From the NCBI RefSeq assembly GCF_023061135.1, contig NZ_JAKGAN010000002.1, positions 124,001 through 188,000 of the forward strand: a DNA stretch of 64,000 nt, in the 5' to 3' direction. The notes under the pieces are model-generated. The model worked only from the letters and a program-made list of their open reading frames with translations, was not told where the DNA came from and searched no databases. Both the position numbers and the translations under genes were made by a program. Position 1 is the stretch's first letter, and the number at the start of each line of letters is the position of its first letter. Shown here in pieces: positions 54,535 to 63,862 of the stretch. Source of the stretch: Chromohalobacter sarecensis (GTDB taxonomy: Bacteria > Pseudomonadota > Gammaproteobacteria > Pseudomonadales > Halomonadaceae).

Positions 54535-55437
54535 TCAAGTCCGTGCCTCTTGAAAGCAGGTGGCCAGATGGTCGATCAGGGCGCGAACTCGCGCAGGCTG
54601 ATGGTGGCGGTCGGTGTAAACGATCTGCAGGTCGAGTCGTGTCGTTTGGTGATCGGCCAATACCCGTACCAGGCGGCCGTCGTCCAGCGGCTCCTCGAGC
54701 GCGAACATGGGCGCGTACACGATACCCAGGCCTTCGGTCGCCGCGCGAACCAGCAGGGTGATGTCGTCCGAACGCATAGCGGTTGGGCCGTCGATGGCGT
54801 ACGCGCGATTGTCACTATCGCTCACCATCCAGTCGCCGGGCGAGCGGGCGGCCGTGAACATTAGTCGCGGTAGCTGGCGGATTAGCGAGACATTTTGACG
54901 TTCATGAGCGCCGAGCAAGCCGGGCGCGCAGCCAAGGCCCATGCGAACACTGCCGAGTGGCCGGGTATACAAAGCCGAATCGGAGAGTGTTCCGATGCGC
55001 ACGGCAAGGTCCAGCCGGCCATCGATCAGATCGGCGTAACGCTCATCCGTGTGCAGGTTCAACGTAATCTGCGGATGGGCCTTGCAGAACGCAGCCAGCA
55101 CCGGCGTCAGCTTTTGGGTGCCGAAGGCGCGGGGTACGCCGAGTCGGATCTCCCCGGCAAGCTGGCTGCGGCCCTCGCGTGCTTCGGCGTCCGCCTCGGC
55201 CAGCTCATCCATGATGCGCTCTGACGCCACCAGGTATTGCTGGCCGGCCTCGGTTAACGACAACGCGCGGGTGCTGCGCTGCAAGAGTCGTGTCCCCAGT
55301 GCCGATTCGAGCGCGCTCAGGTATTTGCCGGCCATGGCAGGCGACAGTCCCAGCGCTCTTCCGGCTGCAGCAATACTGCCGTGCTCGACCGCCGCAATGA
55401 ATATCTCGATTTGTCGAAAACGATCCATGCCTTTCAT
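54535..55437 (-). CDS. LysR-family transcriptional regulator
   Basis: A 300-residue LysR regulator: RFRQIEIFIAAVEHGSIAAAGRALGLSPAMAGKYLSALE at the N-terminus, then the substrate-binding-like domain (GEIRLGVPRAFGTQKLTPVL). It is divergent from the alpha/beta hydrolase at 55540, about 100 bp apart, and probably controls it. ATG 55428 (MDRFRQ) is an alternative start. Confidence 0.85.
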   Translation of the reverse strand: MKGMDRFRQIEIFIAAVEHGSIAAAGRALGLSPAMAGKYLSALESALGTRLLQRSTRALSLTEAGQQYLVASERIMDELAEADAEAREGRSQLAGEIRLGVPRAFGTQKLTPVLAAFCKAHPQITLNLHTDERYADLIDGRLDLAVRIGTLSDSALYTRPLGSVRMGLGCAPGLLGAHERQNVSLIRQLPRLMFTAARSPGDWMVSDSDNRAYAIDGPTAMRSDDITLLVRAATEGLGIVYAPMFALEEPLDDGRLVRVLADHQTTRLDLQIVYTDRHHQPARVRALIDHLATCFQEART

Positions 55438-55539
55438 TCCATCGTTTAATGATCGACGCCAACTCGTATTTATCTCATTCTATCATCTGGCTATCGCATT
55501 CATGATGCTGGCTCCTCGTACCTATTCGGAGTACAAGCC

Positions 55540-56322
55540 ATGACGATCGAAACAGACAACGCCGTTCTTCACGTCGCCGAGTATGGTGTTGGGCAGCGCA
55601 CGCTCGTGTTTCTTCACTACTGGGGCGGTTCTGGCCGCACATGGATGGAAGTAGCGGCGGCACTTGGGGAGCGGAACCTTTGCCTCATGCCGGATCTGCC
55701 AGGCTGGGGTCAGTCCGGCCCGTCGCGCAGTGAATATCGGATTGCGGATCTGGCCGAGGCGGTTGGCGGGATGATCGAAGCACGTCAGCTCCGTGATGTC
55801 GTACTAGTCGGTCATTCCATGGGTGGCAAGATTGCCCAGTATCTCGCGGGCCAGCGGCCGGCCTGGCTGAAGGAGCTGGTACTGGTGGCGTCTTCCCCGG
55901 CCCTGCCAATGGATGTTCCGGAGCCTCAGCGTCTTGCCATGCAATCGGCCTATGACAGCCGCGCGAGTGTCGAGGAGACGCTCGATCATGTACTCACAGA
56001 GACGTCGCTCGTAGGGATGGTGCGCGAACGCGCCATTGCCGACAGTTTGGCCGGCGATCCGGCGGCCAAAGCCGCCTGGCCCGCCGTCGCCATGCTCGAA
56101 GATATCAGCGAGACGACACGACGGATCGATGTGCCGACGCTGCTTTTGATCGGTGAGTGCGACCGTGTCGATCCTCCAGCCGTGCTCGCCGACCGGCTTG
56201 TGCCCTTTCTACCGACCCCGGAAGCACATGAACTGGCGGGCATCGGCCACTTGCTGCCGCTGGAAGCGCCAGTGGAAGCCGCAGGGCATATACAGCGGTG
56301 GCTAAACGAGCATCGAGGATAA
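55540..56322 (+). CDS. Alpha/beta hydrolase
   Basis: A 260-residue alpha/beta hydrolase. The oxyanion-side motif is LHYWGGSGRTW, the nucleophile elbow VGHSMGGK (Ser near residue 92), the acid GECDRVDPP and the base GIGHLLPLEAP. There is no signal peptide, so it acts in the cytoplasm on an ester or lactone that cannot be named from sequence. Divergent from a LysR regulator. Confidence 0.85.
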   Translation: MTIETDNAVLHVAEYGVGQRTLVFLHYWGGSGRTWMEVAAALGERNLCLMPDLPGWGQSGPSRSEYRIADLAEAVGGMIEARQLRDVVLVGHSMGGKIAQYLAGQRPAWLKELVLVASSPALPMDVPEPQRLAMQSAYDSRASVEETLDHVLTETSLVGMVRERAIADSLAGDPAAKAAWPAVAMLEDISETTRRIDVPTLLLIGECDRVDPPAVLADRLVPFLPTPEAHELAGIGHLLPLEAPVEAAGHIQRWLNEHRG

Positions 56323-56453
56323 TACGCATACTGTTCGTGCCTGGCCCCGCCATTGGGGCCCTTTCACAGCTGCTTGCCACATACGTGTACAAGGCATGTT
56401 TCCAGGGCATCGATGGCGTTGCCACCCGGCAAGAAATGCCCCTAAGTGTATGG

Positions 56454-57389
56454 TTAGCATCTTGTCGCGGAACGATCGCTCATGCCCTCGCTGACTTCAA
56501 CGACCAGGTCGCGAAACCACCGATGAGCTGGATCGTCCCGCATGCGTGGATGCCAAAGCGCATAAAGCTCAAATGAATCCATCTCCATCGGTGGCGTGAA
56601 CAGGTCCAACATGGACTCAAAGCGCCGGAGAAAGCGGCTGGGCAACGTACACAGGTGATCGCTGTCCGCCATGATAATCGGCGCCAGGGCATAGCTCTGG
56701 ACCGATAGACTAACCTGCCGTTTCCGACCCAGCGCCTCCAATGCACGATCCACCGGCCCCGCGTAGCCCCCGCCCTCGCTCGACACCACTACATGCTCAG
56801 CGGCGCAAAACTCGTCCAGCGTGACCGGCTGACTTCCCCGCGGATGACCCCGGCGCTGTGCCGTGACGAACTGATCGGAAAACAGCGTCCGGCCAATCAG
56901 GCCCTCGTCTGCCGTACGGGGCAGTCCGATGACCATATCCACGTCCCCGCGATCAAGCGCCGGGGTGATCGTTTCGGGATCCGGCAACACGAAGGTAATC
57001 CGGGCATGGGGCGCCGCCCGCTTCAAGGCCGTAACAAGGTCGGGGCCAATCATGACGGCAGGGTTATCGTAAGCTGCCAGCACGAACGTCCGGTCGCTCT
57101 CTGACGGATCGAAATGGGGAGAATGCCCGATGAACTCGCGCAGATGTCCCAAGAGCGGGGGCAACGTCTCGCCAAGTGCTTCGGCACGAGGCGTCGGCGT
57201 GACACCCCGACCCGCCACCGGTACGAAAAGCTGATCGCCGAACAATGCTCGCAGACGGGTCAATCGCCCTGAAAGGGCCGGCTGACTGATTCCTAGACGG
57301 TCTGCGGCGCGGCTGACGTTGCGCTCCTGGATCAGGGCTTCGAAGGCCATCAACAGACCAATATCGATATCATTCAAACGGTCGGGCAT
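56454..57389 (-). CDS. LysR-family transcriptional regulator (NodD/PcpR-like)
   Basis: A 311-residue LysR protein. LNDIDIGLLMAFEALIQERNVSRAADRLGISQPALSGRLTRLRALFGDQLFV matches the NodD/PcpR branch, whose members have a longer N-terminus. Effector domain from about residue 95. It is divergent from the secreted MBL hydrolase gene at 57544, about 150 bp away. Confidence 0.86.
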   Translation of the reverse strand: MPDRLNDIDIGLLMAFEALIQERNVSRAADRLGISQPALSGRLTRLRALFGDQLFVPVAGRGVTPTPRAEALGETLPPLLGHLREFIGHSPHFDPSESDRTFVLAAYDNPAVMIGPDLVTALKRAAPHARITFVLPDPETITPALDRGDVDMVIGLPRTADEGLIGRTLFSDQFVTAQRRGHPRGSQPVTLDEFCAAEHVVVSSEGGGYAGPVDRALEALGRKRQVSLSVQSYALAPIIMADSDHLCTLPSRFLRRFESMLDLFTPPMEMDSFELYALWHPRMRDDPAHRWFRDLVVEVSEGMSDRSATRC

Positions 57390-57543
57390 GAAAGCACGTC
57401 TTTTGTGGAGCCTCGCTCAATTCGAGCGTGGGCATGAGTATTCGTGAGGGTTATGCAAGGTATAACCGGCATCGTTTTCTCGCCAGACCCGCCGGCCCCT
57501 ATGATCTGTCTCTGACACCTACCTGAACCAGGAAGACAGACCC

Positions 57544-58539
57544 ATGATGATACGTTCACTCATACTTTCCACCCTACTGCTGGGTCTTTCAGCCGCAGGA
57601 CCCGTCTCTGCAGCCACTACCGCCACTCTGAATCACTCCCCGGGGACCGCCCAACAGGATGAAGGCGCCGATACTTATGCCTTCACTATTGGAAGCGTCC
57701 GGGTAACGGCTCTCTCCGACGGCACCGTACCGCAGAACCTTCACAAGATTCTGCACGGTATCACCAACAAGGAGATCGACGAACGCTTGGCGCAGGCGTA
57801 CCTGACCAATCCCGTCGAGGTCTCCATCAATGCATTTTTGCTAGAGCTAGGGGACAAGCTTGTCCTCGTTGATACCGGCGTAGGTCAACTCTTCGGTTCA
57901 AAACTCGGTGGTCAGCTGATCGAGAGCTTGCAGGCGGCCGGCGTAAAACCCGAACAGATCACGGATGTCTTACTGACCCATGTCCATTCCGACCATATGG
58001 GCGGGCTGACTCGGGATGGCCAGCGCGTTTTTCCCAACGCGACGGTCCATGTTGGTAAACCGGATGTCGACTTTTTCCTGGATCCTCAAAATGCAGAACA
58101 GACCGACTATGACCAGCATTACTTTGACCAGGCTGAAACGATCCTCGAACCCTATGTCAAAGCCGGGAAGATCGACACCTTCGATAAAACTACCGAAGTA
58201 CTGCCGGGCCTGACCGCCTCCCTTCATCCGGGGCATACGCCGGGAAGTGCATTCTTCAAATTGGAAAGCGAGGGTCAGACCCTTACTTTCACCGGCGACA
58301 TTGTTCATGTGGCGGCTGTCCAACTCCCCGATCCGTCCGTGACGATCGCCTATGACGTCGATCAGAAGAAGGCGAGGAAAGTCCGCACAGCAGCCTTTGC
58401 CGACTTTGCCAAGCATCGGGACCTGGTGGCCGTGCCGCATATGCCTTTCCCTGGCATCGGTCATATTCGCAAGGTCGGAGAGGGCTATGAGTGGGTGCCT
58501 ATCAATTATGGAAACCGAAAAGTGACGGCAACGAAGTAA
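57544..58539 (+). CDS. Exported MBL-fold metallo-hydrolase
   Basis: A 331-residue metallo-beta-lactamase-fold protein with a signal peptide (hydrophobic LILSTLLLGLSAAGPVSA, cleavage near VSAA). Zinc ligands: VLLTHVHSDHMGGL, LHPGHTPGSAF, FTGDIVHVA and a distal histidine in HMPFPGIGH. The order matches periplasmic lactonase-like enzymes related to AiiA and PNGM-type hydrolases. It would work outside the cytoplasm. The divergent LysR gene is the likely regulator. Confidence 0.83.
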   Translation: MMIRSLILSTLLLGLSAAGPVSAATTATLNHSPGTAQQDEGADTYAFTIGSVRVTALSDGTVPQNLHKILHGITNKEIDERLAQAYLTNPVEVSINAFLLELGDKLVLVDTGVGQLFGSKLGGQLIESLQAAGVKPEQITDVLLTHVHSDHMGGLTRDGQRVFPNATVHVGKPDVDFFLDPQNAEQTDYDQHYFDQAETILEPYVKAGKIDTFDKTTEVLPGLTASLHPGHTPGSAFFKLESEGQTLTFTGDIVHVAAVQLPDPSVTIAYDVDQKKARKVRTAAFADFAKHRDLVAVPHMPFPGIGHIRKVGEGYEWVPINYGNRKVTATK

Positions 58540-58701
58540 TCTAAAAAGTAGACGCTCAGGCTTTCACTTTACATCGTGGTTACGATAGGCAGGGTTTAGA
58601 TGGAATCTACATCAGATTTTTCCATCTTATCCTGCCTATCTTATAAAGATTCTGCTCGACTTACGCCCTGAATCCTTCGTCGCACCTCTCGCCGTGACTC
58701 C

Positions 58702-59442
58702 TTACAGCGTCTCTTCCAACAGCTGGGCTAGTCGCTTGTGATGCAGGTCATCGGCGGCTGCATCATAGGAGGGGGCGTCCTTGGCGGTGAAGCCGTGGGC
58801 GGCGCCTTTGTAGAGTTCGGTGGTGAAGTGCACGCCGGCGGCGGCTAACGCTTCGTCCATGCGGGCGATCTGCTCGGGGGGTAGTAGCTCATCCTTGTCG
58901 GCGTGACCGAAATAGACGCGTCCTTGGATGCTGCCGACCCCATGAATGGGGCTGTCCGGGTCGTCTTTCTCCGCGAGCCGGGCTGAGTGGAAACCTGCCG
59001 CAGCCGCGACGCGGTCGGCGTGTTCAGCCGCCATGCGCAGCGCGAAGGCGCCGGTCATGCAATAGCCGATCACGCCTATCTTGCCGTTCGCGAACTCGGC
59101 CTCGTTGTCGATGCAGTCCAGTAGGGCGGCGAAGTCGCGGGATTGTGCCTCGGGCGTGAGGCGGCCGGCGTATTCGAGCAGCGTCGGCCGCACGTCCGGG
59201 TCGCGGAAGGACTTGCCCTCCGGCACGACGGGCCCGCTTGCATCGCGGTAGTACACGTTGGGCATCAACACGGCATAGCCGTTATCGGCGATTCGCTGGG
59301 CCTTCTCGTGATAGCAGGGGCGCAGGCCGCCGATATCGGTGAATAGCACCACGGCCGGCAGCGGGCCGTCGGCGCTCTCGGGCGTGAAGATATGCGCGTC
59401 GAGGGTGCCGTCGGCGGCGGGGATTTCGATAGGGCGAGACAT
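58702..59442 (-). CDS. Dienelactone hydrolase family protein
   Basis: A 246-residue alpha/beta hydrolase of the dienelactone hydrolase family. The nucleophile is a cysteine in VIGYCMTGAFALRMA, with the other triad members in HADKDELLPPEQI and KGAAHGF. It hydrolyses lactones or related esters; an aromatic-degradation role is not supported by neighbours. ATG 59442 is preceded by GGAG seven bases upstream; the longer frame from 59496 is less likely. Confidence 0.87.
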   Translation of the reverse strand: MSRPIEIPAADGTLDAHIFTPESADGPLPAVVLFTDIGGLRPCYHEKAQRIADNGYAVLMPNVYYRDASGPVVPEGKSFRDPDVRPTLLEYAGRLTPEAQSRDFAALLDCIDNEAEFANGKIGVIGYCMTGAFALRMAAEHADRVAAAAGFHSARLAEKDDPDSPIHGVGSIQGRVYFGHADKDELLPPEQIARMDEALAAAGVHFTTELYKGAAHGFTAKDAPSYDAAADDLHHKRLAQLLEETL

Positions 59443-59752
59443 GAGTAAGCTCCGAGTTGTCGAGGGCGAATGTATGCCACCAGAGGCGAATGTCACTAGC
59501 GATGAATCTAACCGGAGACAGGCCCGGTTGACGAGCCCGTGACTCCCGCCGCGATGATCAGGTGCTTTTTCTACCGGCTCTTACTGACACCGCAGAGACC
59601 TGGAGAATACTCTGTCAATATCGACCACGATGTCGCTGAGTCGACCTTCGAGGTGTTTCAGCCTCTGATCGATGTGTATGACCATCTTGCCGATGCTGAC
59701 TGATCTTGCATCAATTGATCGACATCGAGCTAAAACCGCGAGGAACCATCTC

Positions 59753-60307
59753 ATGATTCGACGCTTCATGGTGGCGACGGTCGTTGCCTTTACCTTGCTA
59801 TTGGCGGGGTGCAGCAGCATGACACTCGAGCAGTTTAGGGGGACCCAGCCGGCATTCGCGCTGACGGACTATTTCGAAGGGAAAACCTGGGGGCATGGGG
59901 TATTTCAGAGCCGGGGCGGGGAAATCAAGCGTCAGTTCCGCGTCGAGATCGATGGTTACTGGGAGGGTGAGGAATTCGTCCTGGATGAAGACTTTGTCTA
60001 CGATGACGGCGAGACCGACCAGCGCACCTGGCGAATCACGCCCACCGGCGAGGGCCGTTATATAGGCCGCGCCGACGATATCATCGGCACGGCCGAAGGC
60101 AGGGAAGTGGGGCAGGCGTTGAACTGGCGTTACGAGTTACGGCTGCCCTACGATGGCTCGACCATCGATGTCAGCTTCGATGATTGGATGATCCGTCAGA
60201 GCGAGAACGTGGTGATCAACCGGGCGACCGTGACGAAATTCGGTATCCAGGTCGGAGAGGTGACGCTGTTCTTTACCAAGTCTAATCCGGACGGGGAGTC
60301 GTCATGA
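59753..60307 (+). CDS. DUF3833 lipoprotein
   Basis: A 184-residue protein with a lipobox (VVAFTLLLAGC, lipidated Cys near residue 21), so it should be anchored in the periplasm. The rest (FEGKTWGHGVFQSRGGEIKRQF, VLDEDFVYDDGETDQRTWRI) matches the DUF3833 family of predicted lipocalin-like proteins. GAGGAA precedes ATG 59753. Its stop overlaps the next start (ATGA), linking it to the chalcone-isomerase-like protein, a pairing known from stress-linked lipid clusters. Confidence 0.85.
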   Translation: MIRRFMVATVVAFTLLLAGCSSMTLEQFRGTQPAFALTDYFEGKTWGHGVFQSRGGEIKRQFRVEIDGYWEGEEFVLDEDFVYDDGETDQRTWRITPTGEGRYIGRADDIIGTAEGREVGQALNWRYELRLPYDGSTIDVSFDDWMIRQSENVVINRATVTKFGIQVGEVTLFFTKSNPDGESS

Positions 60308-60879
60308 CGATACGCGCTGTTTTAATCGGTCTCGCTCAGGGATTGGCGTTGGTGGCGATGATCGGCTGCAGTGGTGGTTCGGCGCTCGCGGCGTCGTTTT
60401 CGTCGGAAGCATCGTTGGGCGATAGTGACCTCGCCTTGCAGGGGGCGGGCACTGCCAGTTATATGCTCTGGGATGTGTATGACGCGGCGCTCTACGCACC
60501 GGCTGAGGCTAGTCAGGATGCGATCATCAATGCCGAGGTGCCGATGAGTCTGCTCCTCGAGTATCGGCGCGATGTAGATGTTGAAGACATTCGCAAGGCG
60601 ACCAGGGCCGCTCTGGACGATCAGTACGAGGAGGAAGAACGCGAGGCGCTTCGTCCCAAGATCGAGGCTATCCAGAATGCAATGACCGATGTCACTGACG
60701 GGGACCGCTATCGGCTCGATTGGGACCCGGACGTGCCACGACTGAGCCTGAGTCTGAACGGTGATACGCGCTTCGAGTCGGACGACGGCGAGTTGGCGCG
60801 GGTCTACTTCGGTATCTGGCTGGCCGAACCACCGCTTTCCGACGAGCTGCGCGCCGCGTTGCTCTCACGAACGGAGTGA
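60304..60879 (+). CDS. Chalcone isomerase-like exported protein
   Basis: A 191-residue member of the bacterial chalcone-isomerase-like family. A signal or lipoprotein peptide (VAMIGCSGGSALA) is followed by LALQGAGTASYMLWDVYDAALYAP, and by LEYRRDVDVEDIRKATRAAL. The family usually lacks true isomerase activity; fatty-acid binding is proposed. It overlaps DUF3833 by four bases, and both should function in the periplasm. Confidence 0.83.
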   Translation: MTIRAVLIGLAQGLALVAMIGCSGGSALAASFSSEASLGDSDLALQGAGTASYMLWDVYDAALYAPAEASQDAIINAEVPMSLLLEYRRDVDVEDIRKATRAALDDQYEEEEREALRPKIEAIQNAMTDVTDGDRYRLDWDPDVPRLSLSLNGDTRFESDDGELARVYFGIWLAEPPLSDELRAALLSRTE

Positions 60880-60982
60880 CGCGCCGGATGCGCAGAGCAT
60901 CGTGATGTTTGGCTTCAGTTAGTGGCCTGAAATCTGCCAGACTAGTCTTCTATAGACACTGAATTCACAAAGAGTAAGCGCA

Positions 60983-62245
60983 ATGAGCGAGAAGAACCAA
61001 CCCTGGAACCAGCCCATGCAGGATCAGCAGTTCAAGCTGATGCGCGAGATTCTCGACGCACCCAGCCCGGTTGGCCTGGAGGGCGCAATGACCTATGGCG
61101 TGCTCAAGCCACAGTTCGAGTCGTTCGCGCCCAGCGACTGGCACCTGCACCAGTATCAGGGCCATGCCGGCGTGGTGCTGGATACTCATCCCGGTCGCGA
61201 CGACATGTTCAAGGTGATGCTGATCGGGCATGCCGACAAGATTCGCATGCAGGTGCGCTCCATCGGCGACGACGGCAAGATCTGGATCAATAGCGACTCC
61301 TTCCTGCCCACGGTGCTGGTCGGCCACGAGGTCAAGCTGTTCAGCGAAGACCCTGAGAATCCCGGCAACTACCGGGTGATCCAGGGCGGCACGGTGGAGG
61401 CGCTGGGCGCCATCCATTTCGCCGACCCGGCGGTGCGCTCGGGCGAACGGGGCATCAAGAAGGAGCAGCTCTATCTGGATCTGCAGATCCACGGCGAGAA
61501 CAAGAAGCAGCAGGTCTTGAATCTCGGCGTGCGTCCCGGCGACTCGATCATCATGGATCGCCCCATCCGTCCTGGCTTCAGCCCCGACACCTTCTACGGT
61601 GCCTACCTGGACAACGGCCTGGGTTGCTTCGTCACCAGCGAGGTCGCACGGCTGATCGCCGAGGCGGGCGGCACCCGGCAGGTGCGTGTGCTGTTCGCCA
61701 TCGCCAGCTACGAGGAGATCGGCCGCTTAGGTAGCCGGGTACTGGCCGGGGAACTCGAGCCGGACGTGCTGATCGGTGTCGACGTCAATCACGACTATGT
61801 GGCGGCGCCCGGCATCGGCGACCGACGCATGCAGCCGTTGGAAATGGGCAAGGGCTTCACCATGGCGGTGGGCGCGATCGCCAGCGAGCAGCTCAATCGG
61901 ATCATCGAGAGCACTGCCAGGGAGCACGACATTCCCATGCAGCGCGACATGGTCGGCACCGACACCGGCACCGACGGTATGGCCGGGGTGCTGGCGGCGG
62001 TGGATTGCGCCGCCACCTCGATCGGCTTTCCGATTCGCAACATGCATACCATCTCCGAGACCGGCAATACTCAGGACGTGCTCGCGGCGATCCATGCGCT
62101 GACCTATACCATCCAGGCGTTGGATGCCCTCGACGATCCGCACCAGGAGTTCCGTAATAACCATCCGCGTCTCGATCGGGCCACGCCGCTGGAACATCAG
62201 GGCTCGGCCAAGCCCGATGAAGGTGACGAGAATAGCTCGCTCTAG
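60983..62245 (+). CDS. M42-family peptidase of the NAGGN osmoprotectant type
   Basis: A 420-residue di-metal peptidase. Ligand regions: LIGHADKIRMQV, FYGAYLDNGLGC, IASYEEIGRLGSR (catalytic Glu), GVDVNHDYV and the C-terminal RNMHTISE. The N-terminal FKLMREILDAPSPVGLEGAM fits the subgroup found with N-acetylglutaminylglutamine amide synthesis genes. Here no amidotransferase or GNAT partner is nearby, so its role in osmolyte turnover is only suggested by family. Confidence 0.85.
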   Translation: MSEKNQPWNQPMQDQQFKLMREILDAPSPVGLEGAMTYGVLKPQFESFAPSDWHLHQYQGHAGVVLDTHPGRDDMFKVMLIGHADKIRMQVRSIGDDGKIWINSDSFLPTVLVGHEVKLFSEDPENPGNYRVIQGGTVEALGAIHFADPAVRSGERGIKKEQLYLDLQIHGENKKQQVLNLGVRPGDSIIMDRPIRPGFSPDTFYGAYLDNGLGCFVTSEVARLIAEAGGTRQVRVLFAIASYEEIGRLGSRVLAGELEPDVLIGVDVNHDYVAAPGIGDRRMQPLEMGKGFTMAVGAIASEQLNRIIESTAREHDIPMQRDMVGTDTGTDGMAGVLAAVDCAATSIGFPIRNMHTISETGNTQDVLAAIHALTYTIQALDALDDPHQEFRNNHPRLDRATPLEHQGSAKPDEGDENSSL

Positions 62246-62254
62246 GGATTTAAT

Positions 62255-62301
62255 TGTTCAGCATTTATCCGCCATGCGCCGCACGACGAAAATGCTGAAC
62301 A
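62255..62301. other. Long-loop inverted repeat after the M42 peptidase
   Basis: TGTTCAGCATTT (62255-62266) and AAATGCTGAACA (62290-62301) are perfect 12-bp arms around a 23-base loop. It may end the peptidase transcript or be a small repeat element. The rest of the 62246-62494 spacer shows nothing recognisable. Confidence 0.5.
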
Positions 62302-62494
62302 GTTGGGCGACTCAAGGAAAAGCACGTAACGATCGACCACACTGGCGTTGGAGTCGTCGGTATTGCGCGTTCTGCCATGGGTCTATCCTGTTGTGAGATA
62401 CACCTTGATCCATAGTACGTGGCGCTAACGCCAGTCCCAACTCCAGGTCGATATGCGGTAACCTTGGGAGGTCGTGAACCAACCGGGAAGCCGC

Positions 62495-63295
62495 ATGCAG
62501 CCTCATCTGATTGTTACGGATCTGGACAACACCCTGCTCAATGCCGAGCACGATCTCGACGAGTTGACCATCGAGACCTTTCAGGCACTGGCCGCCGAGG
62601 GCCATCGTTTTGCGCTGGCGTCGGGGCGACACTTTCACGACATCACCGCGTTTCGCCGGCGATTGGGCGTGCCTGCCTATATCTTGAGTACCAACGGTGC
62701 GCATCTCTATGCGCCCGACGATCGCCTGATCGCCGAGCAGTGGGTGCCGGCCGAGTTGGTACGGGCGTTGATCGAACTGCCACGCGCTGCCGATATCCGG
62801 CTCAATCTCTATACCGGCGACGAGTGGTTGATCGATGCGTCGGCCCCCGAGTTGAAGGCCTTGCATGCGCACACCGGTTTTCATTACCGGATCGCCGATC
62901 TCGAGGCCCACGATGGCAATGGGGTGGGCAAGGTGCTGTGCATCGGCGATCCGGCTGCGCTGGCGTCGCTGGAGCAGAGCATCAGCGAGTCGTTCGGCAC
63001 ACGGCTTCACGTGACCTATTCGATGGTCAATTCACTGGAGATCATGGCGGAAGGCGTCAACAAGGGCGCGACGTTGGAGCGCCTCTTGGCGCATCTCGAT
63101 CTCCCCGCTGAACGCTGTCTGGCGTTTGGCGACAACCTCAACGATGCCGAGATGCTGGCGTTGGCCGGTCACGGCTTCATCGTGGAAAACGCCCACCCCG
63201 AACTGGTACGACGCGTGCCTGACGCCGCGCGCATTGGCCATCACCATCCTTATGGCGTTGCCTGGCAGTTGCGAGAGTTCTTCGCGCTAACCTGA
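62495..63295 (+). CDS. Cof-type HAD phosphatase
   Basis: A 266-residue haloacid dehalogenase-superfamily phosphatase of the Cof/YidA group (type IIB cap). Motif I is VTDLDNTLL, with Asn replacing the usual Gly after the second Asp. Motif II is in ALASGRHFHD and motif IV in FGDNLNDAEML; the core lysine is in GVNKGATLERL. It hydrolyses small sugar or coenzyme phosphates. A GTG at 62474 with GGGAGG close upstream is an alternative start; the ATG gives the standard N-terminus. Confidence 0.85.
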   Translation: MQPHLIVTDLDNTLLNAEHDLDELTIETFQALAAEGHRFALASGRHFHDITAFRRRLGVPAYILSTNGAHLYAPDDRLIAEQWVPAELVRALIELPRAADIRLNLYTGDEWLIDASAPELKALHAHTGFHYRIADLEAHDGNGVGKVLCIGDPAALASLEQSISESFGTRLHVTYSMVNSLEIMAEGVNKGATLERLLAHLDLPAERCLAFGDNLNDAEMLALAGHGFIVENAHPELVRRVPDAARIGHHHPYGVAWQLREFFALT

Positions 63296-63307
63296 GTCTT
63301 CGGCGAT

Positions 63308-63748
63308 TCAATGCACGCTGATCACGCGGCAGGAAGCGGTGTGCGAGACCTTGTGCGAGACACTGCCGACGACGAGCCCCGCGATATCGCTCAAGCCACG
63401 GCTGCCCATGACGATGGCATCGGCGTCGAGTGCCTTGGCTTGTGCGGTGATCACCCGTGCCGGATCGCCCTGATGCAATGAGCCTTCGACATTGGTGATG
63501 CCACGTTCGCGGGCGGCTTGCGTAGCGGCATCGAGAAGCTGTCGGCCGGTACGTTCGAGTTGCTCGGTGCTAGCCTCCATTGGCACAGCACCCACGCCCC
63601 ACACGAGCAGAGTTTCGTGGGCCAGCGATTGGGGGATATGCAGGATATGCAGGCGCGCACCATTGGCGCTGGCCAGCGTGCAGGCGATATCGAGCGCTGT
63701 ACTGGCTGCTTCCGATCCGTCGACGGGAACCACTATGGTCGAGAACAT
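63308..63748 (-). CDS. Universal stress protein (UspA family)
   Basis: A 146-residue single Usp domain. MFSTIVVPVDGSEAASTALDIA at the N-terminus, and the ATP-binding loop GSRGLSDIAGLVVGSVSHKVSHTA with the G-2x-G-9x-G(S) pattern at the C-terminus. AGGAGG stands five bases before ATG 63748. Convergent with the HAD phosphatase, 12 bp between stops. Confidence 0.92.
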   Translation of the reverse strand: MFSTIVVPVDGSEAASTALDIACTLASANGARLHILHIPQSLAHETLLVWGVGAVPMEASTEQLERTGRQLLDAATQAARERGITNVEGSLHQGDPARVITAQAKALDADAIVMGSRGLSDIAGLVVGSVSHKVSHTASCRVISVH

Positions 63749-63862
63749 GGCAACCTCCTGGGGTGCTGGAATGAAAGTCGGCACTTGCGAAGCGCTTGGA
63801 GGCTATCGCGTGTGCACTCAATCTAGCCTAGTTGCCGAGTACTTGCCGAATCGTGATCTGGA

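Noticed and set aside
59581-59820. 79-codon minus-strand frame before DUF3833
   Set aside because: Its last 34 residues look helical, but there is no ribosome-binding site and it overlaps the DUF3833 start.
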